5,287 bases of DNA, from contig QMVM01000160.1 of the NCBI GenBank assembly GCA_003661105.1, positions 1-5,287 of the forward strand. The letters are read 5' to 3'. The stretch is from Methanosarcinales archaeon. GTDB lineage: Archaea; Halobacteriota; Methanosarcinia; Methanosarcinales; Methanogasteraceae. Shown here in pieces: positions 1 to 5,287 of the stretch. Under the pieces are notes generated by a model. It saw only the letters and a program-made list of their open reading frames with translations. It was not told where the DNA came from and made no database searches. The translations under genes and the position numbers were made by a program. The stretch's first letter is position 1. Every line of letters starts with the position of its first letter.

Positions 1-84
1 ATCAGGAGTATGCACCGGACTATTGACCGCACAATCTCGGTTGCAGGGATGATCAAGGAATCGATAGGTGATATAGATGCTTAG
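1..84 (+). CDS. C-terminal end of an unidentified upstream protein
   Basis: The first reading frame is open from base 1 and stops at TAG 82-84, giving the last 27 residues of a protein whose start lies outside the window. The tail contains HRTIDRTISVAGMIKES and ends in GDIDA, a charged and probably helical end with no motif I can assign. The frame is credible because it overlaps the afpA start by 8 bases, as is common in tightly packed archaeal operons, and because the afpA ribosome binding site lies inside it. Overlap suggests co-transcription and perhaps translational coupling with afpA. The family cannot be named from this fragment. Confidence 0.6.
   Translation: MRSMHRTIDRTISVAGMIKESIGDIDA
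66..72 (+). promoter_or_regulatory. Ribosome binding site of afpA
   Basis: AGGTGAT lies 4 bases before the ATG at 77 and matches the part of the archaeal Shine-Dalgarno consensus that pairs with the 16S tail. It sits within the last codons of the upstream gene and supports ATG 77 as the true start of afpA. Confidence 0.6.
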
Positions 85-628
85 AATCGCATGGGGGATC
101 ACCGGATGCGGCGATCAGATCGAAGAGACTTTTGACATCATGAAGGATCTCTCGGAGCGTTATGATCTGGATATTAAGGTGTATCTCTCAAAAAACGGCG
201 AACTTGTGATGAAGTGGTACAATCTCTGGAATGACTTAAAAGAGCTATTCTCGAAGGTGAGTGTCGAGCACGGCGCAAACTCGCCGTTTATTGCGGGGCA
301 GCTCCAGATGGGCAAGTTCGATCTCTTTCTGGTATGTCCGATGAGTGCGAACACCGCGGCAAAGATTGCGCACGGGATCGCTGACTCGCTCCTCACAAAC
401 GGCGTAGCTCAAGCGGCAAAAGCGAAAATACCGATCTACATCTACCCTGCTGATCAGTACGAGGGCGCTGTTACGACGATACTGCCGGATGGGGGGGAGA
501 TGACCCTGTACATGCGGGATGTGGACATCGAGAACGCGGACCGACTGAAACGGATGCAGGAGATCACAGTTCTTGAGAGCATCGGTGAGATCGAGGGTGT
601 TGTGAGGCGGCACATCGAGGGGGATTGA
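77..628 (+). CDS. afpA: Archaeoflavoprotein AfpA (FMN-binding electron carrier)
   Basis: This 183-residue protein belongs to the flavoprotein fold family (Pfam Flavoprotein) and looks most like the archaeal AfpA group, whose prototype is from Archaeoglobus fulgidus. Known members are homodimers with noncovalently bound FMN that accept electrons from ferredoxin and pass them to other reductases in the cytoplasm. Visible signs are the N-terminal beta strand and loop IAWGITGCGD (residues 4-13) and the flavin-site segment PMSANTAAKIAHGIADSLL (88-106), with the P-x-S-x-N-T and GIAD signatures. The length fits AfpA. The related methanogen DmrX (dihydromethanopterin reductase) usually carries an added ferredoxin-like iron-sulfur domain; no Cys cluster is present here, so DmrX is less likely. 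The start at 77 is supported by a good ribosome binding site. The gene overlaps the upstream one by 8 bases, so both are probably one transcript. The physiological partner is not evident. Confidence 0.85.
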   Translation: MLRIAWGITGCGDQIEETFDIMKDLSERYDLDIKVYLSKNGELVMKWYNLWNDLKELFSKVSVEHGANSPFIAGQLQMGKFDLFLVCPMSANTAAKIAHGIADSLLTNGVAQAAKAKIPIYIYPADQYEGAVTTILPDGGEMTLYMRDVDIENADRLKRMQEITVLESIGEIEGVVRRHIEGD

Positions 629-732
629 TGGGTGATGTGCGACATTTGTCAGTTGATGAACGTATACACTTTCGACTGAAATGCTTTGCCAACTCAACCG
701 TTAGCGACCATCGGAAAACGCCAGATACCTGA
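628..732 (+). CDS. Possible small or truncated ORF coupled to afpA
   Basis: An ATG at 628-630 overlaps the afpA stop codon in the arrangement TGATG and is preceded by a purine run GAGGGGG that could serve as a ribosome binding site. The frame runs 34 codons to TGA 730-732 and begins MGDVRHLSVDERIHFRLKC. I do not recognise it. It could be a genuine small protein, the 5' remnant of a third operon gene broken when the AT-rich block to the right arrived, or a chance frame. A second frame, offset by one base, is open from 680 to 757 and encodes ATIGKRQIPEKFDCVRVK before a TAG, so a frameshifted remnant is also conceivable. Start context is the main support; the short length is the main weakness. 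Confidence 0.25.
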   Translation: MGDVRHLSVDERIHFRLKCFANSTVSDHRKTPDT

Positions 733-739
733 AAAATTT
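731..739 (+). promoter_or_regulatory. Possible TATA-like element for the DEAD-box helicase gene
   Basis: GAAAAATTT is the most AT-rich stretch of the gap before the helicase. An archaeal TATA box here would place transcription start near 762 and give a leader of about 33 bases containing the ribosome binding site. No clear BRE is seen, so this is a positional inference only. Confidence 0.25.
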
Positions 740-772
740 GATTGTGTCAGAGTTAAGTAGGGTAACAAGCAT

Positions 773-788
773 ATAGGAGTATAGGAGA
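773..788 (+). promoter_or_regulatory. Tandem 8-base repeat carrying the helicase ribosome binding site
   Basis: The sequence ATAGGAGT is followed directly by ATAGGAGA, so the Shine-Dalgarno core GGAG occurs twice. The second copy (784-787) is 7 bases from the ATG at 795 and is well placed to act; the first (776-779) is too far. This fixes the helicase start at 795. Confidence 0.55.
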
Positions 789-794
789 TTACAC

Positions 795-2096
795 ATGGAA
801 AATTCAGGATTTGAAAAGTTGCATTTATCAAAAGAGATGCATCGGGCAATCGCAGATATGGGTTTTGAAGAGCCCACCACGATTCAGGATCGATCCATTC
901 CATATCTGTTGGATGGAAAAGATGTGATTGGACAGGCGCAGACAGGTACCGGGAAGACTGCGGCTTTCGGAATTGCAACTTTAGAAAGAGTAGATCCGGA
1001 AAATAAGAAATTACAGGCTGTAATTTTGTGCCCCACAAGAGAGCTTGCAATTCAGGTATCAGAAGAACTGAAAAATCTTTCAAAGTATAAAAAACGCATC
1101 CATATTTTACCCGTTTATGGTGGGCAGCCTATAGGGCGTCAGATTAAAGCATTAAAAGCAGGTGTACAGATTGTTATCGGCACTCCTGGCCGCGTCATGG
1201 ATCATTTAAACCGCCGCACGTTGAAGATGGATGGCGTAAAGATGATCATACTGGATGAAGCAGATGAAATGCTGGACATGGGATTTAGAGACGACATCGA
1301 GACCGTTGTTAAGAAAATCCCTGAGAACAGACAGACCATCCTCTTCTCCGCAACCATGTCAAAAGCCATTTTAAAATTAACGAAACGATATCAAAAGGAC
1401 CCACAACTGATAAAATTGGTACATAGGGAGATGACCGTTCCCGATGTCGAACAATTTTTTGTTGAAGTCAAACAGCTTGCAAAAACAGAGGCATTGTCTC
1501 GTTTAATCGATCTTTATAATCTAAAATTGTCGCTGGTCTTCTGTAATACAAAAAGACGTGTGGATGAACTGGTTGGAAGTTTAAAGGCAAGAGGGTATCT
1601 GGCTGAGGGGCTGCACGGAGACCTGCAGCAGAAGCAAAGGGACAGCGTCATGTCCAAATTCAGAAAGGGGGAGATTGATATTGTAGTGGCAACTGATGTG
1701 GCAGCCCGGGGAATCGATGTAGGAGCTACGGACGCAGTGTTTAACTATGACATACCTACCGATGATGAATATTATGTGCATAGAATCGGAAGAACCGCCA
1801 GGGCAGGAAAAGCGGGGCGTGCGTTTACATTTGTGACGAGCAAGGAGGCATATAGAATAAGGCAGATACAAAGATTCACAAAAACTAAAATGGTACCTCA
1901 GAAAGTTCCTTCGGTAAGCGATGTCGAAGAGATCAGGACGAACTTGCTTTTGGAAAAAGTTAAAGGAATTATTGATGCCGGACATCTGAGAAAATGTAGT
2001 AATTTGGTTGAAAAACTTGTTCAGGAAGATTATACTTCTTTAGAAGTGGCTGCTGCTTTACTAAAGATAGTGAATGATGAAGGGTATAAACAATAG
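795..2096 (+). CDS. deaD: DEAD-box ATP-dependent RNA helicase
   Basis: This 433-residue protein is a complete DEAD-box helicase core, which uses ATP to unwind short RNA duplexes and remodel RNA-protein complexes in the cytoplasm; relatives act in ribosome assembly, mRNA decay and cold adaptation. RecA domain 1 has the Q motif (GFEEPTTIQ, 23-31), motif I AQTGTGKT (48-55), PTREL (80-84), GG (109-110), TPGR (130-133), DEAD (154-157) and SAT (185-187). RecA domain 2 has LVFCNT (247-252), ATDVAARGID (299-308) and HRIGRTAR (329-336). A helical tail of roughly 75 residues (about 360-433) resembles the region after the core in bacterial DeaD/CshA proteins, but the DbpA-type RNA-binding domain common in those proteins is absent. 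A good ribosome binding site precedes the start. Its G+C is visibly lower than in afpA or dnaG, and the overall look is bacterial, suggesting transfer. The family is certain; the exact deaD/cshA orthology is not. Confidence 0.93.
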   Translation: MENSGFEKLHLSKEMHRAIADMGFEEPTTIQDRSIPYLLDGKDVIGQAQTGTGKTAAFGIATLERVDPENKKLQAVILCPTRELAIQVSEELKNLSKYKKRIHILPVYGGQPIGRQIKALKAGVQIVIGTPGRVMDHLNRRTLKMDGVKMIILDEADEMLDMGFRDDIETVVKKIPENRQTILFSATMSKAILKLTKRYQKDPQLIKLVHREMTVPDVEQFFVEVKQLAKTEALSRLIDLYNLKLSLVFCNTKRRVDELVGSLKARGYLAEGLHGDLQQKQRDSVMSKFRKGEIDIVVATDVAARGIDVGATDAVFNYDIPTDDEYYVHRIGRTARAGKAGRAFTFVTSKEAYRIRQIQRFTKTKMVPQKVPSVSDVEEIRTNLLLEKVKGIIDAGHLRKCSNLVEKLVQEDYTSLEVAAALLKIVNDEGYKQ

Positions 2097-2303
2097 GCAA
2101 TGCAAAAAAAGCGTGGAAGCGTACTAATAGTATGTTGCAGAGTGTGATTGGGTACGTTGTTTTGGAAGCCACCGTATCGAGTTGCTGCTCTATCCTTATC
2201 AAAGGTACAACGAGAAAAGATGGGGGGTCTATTCGATTCGGCTTGCCATGATAATTCGGTCAAAATATGGTGACATGCAACGCACGACGTGGGCAGTATT
2301 TCA
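2097..2303 (+). other. 207-base gap without a convincing gene
   Basis: The region between the helicase and the DUF1624 gene holds no strong ORF, tRNA or long repeat. A weak hairpin, TACT-AAT-AGTA (2122-2132, extendable to 2119-2135 with G-T pairs), lies 25 bases after the helicase stop but lacks a following T tract, so it is a poor terminator candidate. A 41-codon frame without a usual start runs from 2148 to 2273, in the same frame as the helicase but separated from it by two stops; its end reads CHDNSVKIW. The right end carries an AT-rich element that may be a promoter. Confidence 0.5.
2262..2269 (+). promoter_or_regulatory. Possible TATA-like element for the DUF1624 gene
   Basis: AAAATATG is centred about 39 bases before the ATG at 2304. 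Archaeal spacing would put transcription start near 2290, giving a short leader and favouring ATG 2304 over GTG 2289. No BRE or ribosome binding site of quality is seen, so support is limited. Confidence 0.3.
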
Positions 2304-3071
2304 ATGAATAAGCATCCGAAAAAGCGGTTTTGGGAGATAGATTTCCTGCGTGGAATTGCAATAATCATGATGATAGTCTTCCATCTGCTCTATGATCTGA
2401 CTTATTTTGGCGGATGTGATCTCAATTTACATTCTGGTTTTTGGCTATATTTTGCGTGTGCTACTGCCACAATCTTTATTTTTTTAGTTGGAGTATCATT
2501 AACTATCAGTTTTTCAAGATCCGAGAAAATAGAGAATTTAAGGCAAAAATTATACTTGAAATATCTCAAAAGAGGCTTAAGGATCTTTTCATGGGGCTTA
2601 ATTATTACCTTGATGACATGGATCTTTTTGAGAGACGGCTTTGTTCTATTTGGAATACTCCATCTCATTGGAATATCGATTATCCTGGCATACCCTTTCT
2701 TAAAACTCCATTATTGGAATCTGTTGCTGGGTATTGCCGTCATAGCTCTTGGAATCTATTTGAAGAACTTTACTTTTAATTTTCCATGGTTGTTGTGGTT
2801 AGGATTCATGCCCGACTATTTTTATACCGTTGACTTCTTCCCAATTTTCCCATGGTTTGGAGTGGTTCTGATCGGGATATTTTTTGGAAATTTGCTATAT
2901 CCTGACTGCACACGTAAATTTAAACTTTATGATCTCTCCAATTTTAAGTTTACAAGATTGTTTTGCCTTTTAGGAAGGAATTCGTTGTTAATCTACCTGA
3001 TTCATCAACCAATACTGATTGTATTGCTGTATCTTCTGGGTATTGGGGATATTGTGGGTATGTATCGTTAA
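2304..3071 (+). CDS. DUF1624 / HGSNAT-like multi-pass membrane acyltransferase
   Basis: The 255-residue product is an integral membrane protein of the DUF1624 family (heparan-alpha-glucosaminide N-acetyltransferase catalytic domain type), which in characterised relatives moves acetyl groups across a membrane to sugars. Family signs are the N-terminal FWEIDFLRGIAI (9-20), FHLLYDL (26-32), the FGILHLIG stretch (116-123) with its conserved His, DFFPIFPWFG (177-186), and LGRNSLLIYLIHQP (223-236). About six or seven hydrophobic segments are visible, near 14-34, 46-68, 93-110, 112-131, 137-152, 178-197 and 218-246. The substrate is unknown; an envelope or exported glycan is a reasonable inference. 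ATG 2304 is preferred because relatives begin shortly before the WEIDFLRG motif; an in-frame GTG at 2289 would add five residues. The gene is the most AT-rich in the window, which partly reflects Phe, Leu and Ile content, and it converges on the cobT-like gene. Confidence 0.82.
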   Translation: MNKHPKKRFWEIDFLRGIAIIMMIVFHLLYDLTYFGGCDLNLHSGFWLYFACATATIFIFLVGVSLTISFSRSEKIENLRQKLYLKYLKRGLRIFSWGLIITLMTWIFLRDGFVLFGILHLIGISIILAYPFLKLHYWNLLLGIAVIALGIYLKNFTFNFPWLLWLGFMPDYFYTVDFFPIFPWFGVVLIGIFFGNLLYPDCTRKFKLYDLSNFKFTRLFCLLGRNSLLIYLIHQPILIVLLYLLGIGDIVGMYR

Positions 3072-3091
3072 TCCAATGGTAATCGCCCCAA
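3072..3091. other. 20-base gap between convergent genes
   Basis: The plus-strand DUF1624 gene stops at TAA 3069-3071 and the minus-strand cobT-like gene stops at TAA 3094-3092. Nothing resembling a hairpin terminator or a T tract is present, so transcripts from both sides probably run into each other or end by other means. Confidence 0.5.
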
Positions 3092-4144
3092 TTATCCACT
3101 CATCAACGCCTCATACACCGCCTCGACCGCACCAAGCATCTCACCCTGGGTAATGCCAAGCAGTCCTGCCACATACATCGCACCGCCTGCGCCGACGCCT
3201 TCCTTGACATCGCCTGCCTCATATTTGCGCAATCCCGATATATGCGAACCAGCAAATCCGGGATCGACAACATGGGTAGGGCATCCGAGATCGCGGATCA
3301 CCGCGCCAAAGTCGATCGAAGGATCCTGAGACACATATTTCGTGGTCGCAATCGAGATTCTACTGGTATCGATGCCAAGATGGGTAAGTATCGTAAATAC
3401 AGCGATCATCTGGGTGCCACCTGCAAGAACGATACTCATGTCAGACGATGTCATGCCGCGGACCAGTCCTGCAACAGCAGGCATCATCGGATCGCCGATG
3501 GCTGCGATGGCATGCAGCGGATCGGCACGCGCCTTGCCTGTAGTAAGTCCTGATGCATCGATGCCCTGCCGCACAACCGCATGTTTAATATCGAGAGGAT
3601 TATTCATGTAACTGCTGCTAACGCCGTAATCGTACCCGAGTGCTGTGAGGATGCCAAGAGCTGTGGTCGTGCCGCCGGGAATGCTTTCGCCTATGGTGAT
3701 AAAGTCTGATAGTTTTCCGAGTTGCATGCCGATCTGTGTTGCGCGCTCATAGATCGCACCTGTATGTGGTACAGCGCCTCCATACCTGATGTCACGCCCG
3801 GGCAGGGCGCCAAGATCGATTGCCGGAACATCGGGCACAATCCGAAGTCCTGAGTTTACGAAGAGGTACGGGATGCCTGTCAGTTGCAGTGCAGCACGGG
3901 TCATAACAGCAGGCGTTGGCGCACCGTCCGGTTTCATCGGCAGTTCCAAAACGCTGCGGGTGCTGCCATATACTACGATCTCGGCATCACCTGCCGGCGT
4001 GTAATCATTCAGTTCGGTGGTTGCGCCCGCAGCCGAGATATTCGGGATCCGGCACGTATCAGTGTTCGAGAGTACGCAGAGAAAAAGAGGATTGGACCGA
4101 CAGTCTTCCGGGGTTTCGGTAGACGTGATCCAATTGCTTGACAT
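3092..4144 (-). CDS. cobT: Archaeal CobT-like phosphoribosyltransferase (UPF0284/TIGR00303)
   Basis: The product is the archaeal homologue of CobT, which transfers phosphoribose from nicotinate mononucleotide to a benzimidazole-type base, making the alpha-ribotide for the lower ligand of cobamides. Cobamides serve corrinoid methyltransferases in methanogens and related archaea. Signs, counted from the preferred start, are FLCVLSNTDTCRIP (21-34) with the following SAAGA, the glycine-rich ribose-phosphate type segment GESIPGGTTTALGIL (152-166), AGGTQMIAV (241-249), and GVGAGGAMYVAGLLG (316-330). The length, 350 residues, fits the family. ATG 4144 is preferred since AGGA lies 4 bases upstream; an in-frame ATG at 4186 would add 14 unconserved-looking residues and has no ribosome binding site. 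The gene follows dnaG on the same strand, 53 bases from the dnaG stop, so the two are probably co-transcribed. The family is secure; CobT activity is inferred from the family. Confidence 0.85.
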   Translation of the reverse strand: MSSNWITSTETPEDCRSNPLFLCVLSNTDTCRIPNISAAGATTELNDYTPAGDAEIVVYGSTRSVLELPMKPDGAPTPAVMTRAALQLTGIPYLFVNSGLRIVPDVPAIDLGALPGRDIRYGGAVPHTGAIYERATQIGMQLGKLSDFITIGESIPGGTTTALGILTALGYDYGVSSSYMNNPLDIKHAVVRQGIDASGLTTGKARADPLHAIAAIGDPMMPAVAGLVRGMTSSDMSIVLAGGTQMIAVFTILTHLGIDTSRISIATTKYVSQDPSIDFGAVIRDLGCPTHVVDPGFAGSHISGLRKYEAGDVKEGVGAGGAMYVAGLLGITQGEMLGAVEAVYEALMSG

Positions 4145-4147
4145 TTT

Positions 4148-4151
4148 TCCT
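4148..4151 (-). promoter_or_regulatory. Ribosome binding site of the cobT-like gene
   Basis: On the minus strand the bases read CCAGGAAAAATG, putting AGGA 4 bases before the ATG at 4144. It is short and close, but the upstream alternative ATG at 4186 has no purine-rich site, so this motif decides the start. Confidence 0.4.
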
Positions 4152-4197
4152 GGTCGCAAAACCGCGAGAGAACTTCTCTGCGGCATGTTTACGATGA

Positions 4198-5287
4198 TTA
4201 TGTGCTGGATGTTGCCATAATGCTGACCGAGGTGGGGTGCTTGGTGATGCGACCCATCTCAGCCCCGACTAAGTGTTTCACGCCTTGTTCAGCAGCGATG
4301 TCCAGTATCCGCTGGGTGATCACGCCATCGAAGACCACGCCATAGATGTTATCGGTACAATCTTTCAGCGAATCCGCCAGATCGCGCACCGGCACCTCTC
4401 TGATGATGTTGGTGTCGCCGTCGAGCAGCCGTGCACCCATGGTATCGGAAAGTTCCTTTATATGTGTCGAGAATTCGGAACCGTTCTCTGATTTCTCGAC
4501 CTTATGGGGTTTCGAAACGACTTTCTTGCGTATCTTCGTACCGCGATCGTGTATCTTCCTCTTTGGTTCGGCTTCCTGCGCATAACTGATGACTGCCTGA
4601 TCGACCGGCTCCTTCTGGCGCAGTGCTGTTACGATCTCCTTCTGGACGAGTTCCTCAACGCCCTTGCCATCAGGAGCACGCGCCACAAAATCGATGTCCG
4701 CCATCTGGAGCAATTCCTTGATGATCAGTTCTCCGCCGCGATCTCCGTCTGTGAACGCTGTGACGGTCTTCTCTTTACATAGCGGGATGATCGAATCCGG
4801 AATGCTCGTGCCGCCGACAGCAACTGTATTCTTAATCCCGTACCTCAGCATAGTGAGCACATCTGCCCGCCCCTCGACAAGGATAATTGTGTCAGAATCA
4901 GTTACATGCGGACCTGCAGGAAGATTATCCGTGCCATAAGTAGTGATCTCTTCGACCCTCACCGATTTCTTGACCTCGTCAGCAATCTCCTGGCTTTCAG
5001 GAACTGTCTGGTTAAACATCTCGGTCAGGACGTACTTCGCCCGGTCGATGATGTGTTTTCTCTTTGCAGCGCGCACATCTATCATCTTCTCAAGCAAGAT
5101 GTGTGCCGTACATGGACCGACACGGTCGATGGTCTCGAGCGATGCTGCCAGAATCGCAGTCTCAATGCGATCAAGACTTGATGGGATGGTGATCGTTCCA
5201 CTTGACTTGCCGGCTTTGGAACTGATAGCCACATCGATCCTACCGATCCGTCCGGTCTTCTGGAGATCGCGCAGGTCCAGATCGCTG
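4198..5287 (-). CDS. dnaG: Archaeal DnaG-type TOPRIM protein, 5' end beyond the window
   Basis: The last 362 codons are visible; the frame stays open to the right edge, and the visible part begins SDLDLRDLQKTGRIGRIDV, a hallmark of archaeal DnaG. Going by family members, roughly the first 40 residues are missing. A GTG at 5232 is an internal Val codon, not the start. Next come the conserved IPSSLDRIETAILAA and ETIDRVGPC blocks. A TOPRIM domain follows, with the metal-site Glu in ILVEGRADV (around residue 138 of the fragment) and the Asp pair in DGDRGG (around 180-182). After a basic, charged linker (about 237-265), a conserved C-terminal domain contains VVFDGVITQRILDIAAEQGV. In archaea this protein is a stable partner of the RNA exosome, held through Csl4 and favouring poly(A)-rich RNA; primer synthesis has also been reported, although the main replicative primase is PriSL. 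It lies upstream of the cobT-like gene on the same strand. Confidence 0.93.
   Translation of the reverse strand, partial: SDLDLRDLQKTGRIGRIDVAISSKAGKSSGTITIPSSLDRIETAILAASLETIDRVGPCTAHILLEKMIDVRAAKRKHIIDRAKYVLTEMFNQTVPESQEIADEVKKSVRVEEITTYGTDNLPAGPHVTDSDTIILVEGRADVLTMLRYGIKNTVAVGGTSIPDSIIPLCKEKTVTAFTDGDRGGELIIKELLQMADIDFVARAPDGKGVEELVQKEIVTALRQKEPVDQAVISYAQEAEPKRKIHDRGTKIRKKVVSKPHKVEKSENGSEFSTHIKELSDTMGARLLDGDTNIIREVPVRDLADSLKDCTDNIYGVVFDGVITQRILDIAAEQGVKHLVGAEMGRITKHPTSVSIMATSST

Noticed and set aside
77..628. Dihydromethanopterin reductase DmrX as the identity of the flavoprotein
   Set aside because: DmrX-type proteins carry an added iron-sulfur ferredoxin-like domain; this protein is only 183 residues and has no cysteine clusters.
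245..697. 150-codon minus-strand open frame across afpA
   Set aside because: It lies opposite afpA, whose family motifs and ribosome binding site are clear, and its translation shows no recognisable domain; a shadow frame of a high-G+C gene.
2119..2135. Hairpin as terminator of the helicase gene
   Set aside because: The stem has only five Watson-Crick pairs plus wobble pairs and is not followed by a T tract, so it is not distinguishable from chance.
2097..2303. tRNA or small RNA gene in the gap
   Set aside because: I looked for a cloverleaf with a T-loop GTTCRA-type motif and for strong stem-loops on both strands and found none.
2441..2779. 112-codon plus-strand frame inside the DUF1624 gene
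   Set aside because: It is fully contained in the DUF1624 gene, in another frame, and shows no family motif or ribosome binding site.
3072..3091. Bidirectional terminator between the convergent genes
   Set aside because: The 20 bases contain no palindrome or T-rich run of note.
4198..5232. Treating GTG 5232 as the dnaG start
   Set aside because: Conserved archaeal DnaG sequence (DLDLRDLQKTGRIGRID) continues in frame upstream of this codon to the window edge, so the GTG is an internal valine.

Overview
The window reads as chromosomal DNA of a euryarchaeon, probably from the methanogen, ANME or Archaeoglobus side of the tree. Three genes point there: an AfpA-type archaeoflavoprotein, an archaeal-type DnaG (a TOPRIM protein of the RNA exosome), and the archaeal CobT-like UPF0284/TIGR00303 phosphoribosyltransferase. 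Shine-Dalgarno sites such as GGTGAT and GGAG fit the usual archaeal 16S tail. No rRNA, tRNA, CRISPR array, insertion sequence or phage gene is visible, and I see no convincing new multi-gene system.

Layout from left to right. Positions 1-628 hold the tail of an unidentified gene and, overlapping it by 8 bases, afpA; the two look like one plus-strand operon. A possible short or degenerate third frame starts at the TGATG overlap with the afpA stop (628-732). Positions 795-2096 encode a bacterial-style DEAD-box RNA helicase with all core motifs but no long C-terminal RNA-binding extension. A 207-base gap without a convincing gene follows. Positions 2304-3071 encode a multi-pass membrane protein of the DUF1624 (HGSNAT-like acyltransferase) family. 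It converges, with a 20-base gap, on a minus-strand pair read from the right edge leftward: dnaG (5' end cut off by the window) and then the cobT-like gene, 53 bases downstream of the dnaG stop from the preferred start.

Base composition splits the window. Single 60-base lines counted by hand give about 57-58% G+C in afpA and dnaG, but about 40% in the helicase and about 37% in the DUF1624 gene. The middle block (about 630-3091) therefore looks like a later arrival between two stretches of archaeal core genes. The afpA side may be redox or flavin metabolism, the right side is RNA processing plus cobamide synthesis, and the middle genes are RNA remodelling and probable envelope glycan acylation. 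No functional link between these groups is shown by the sequence.
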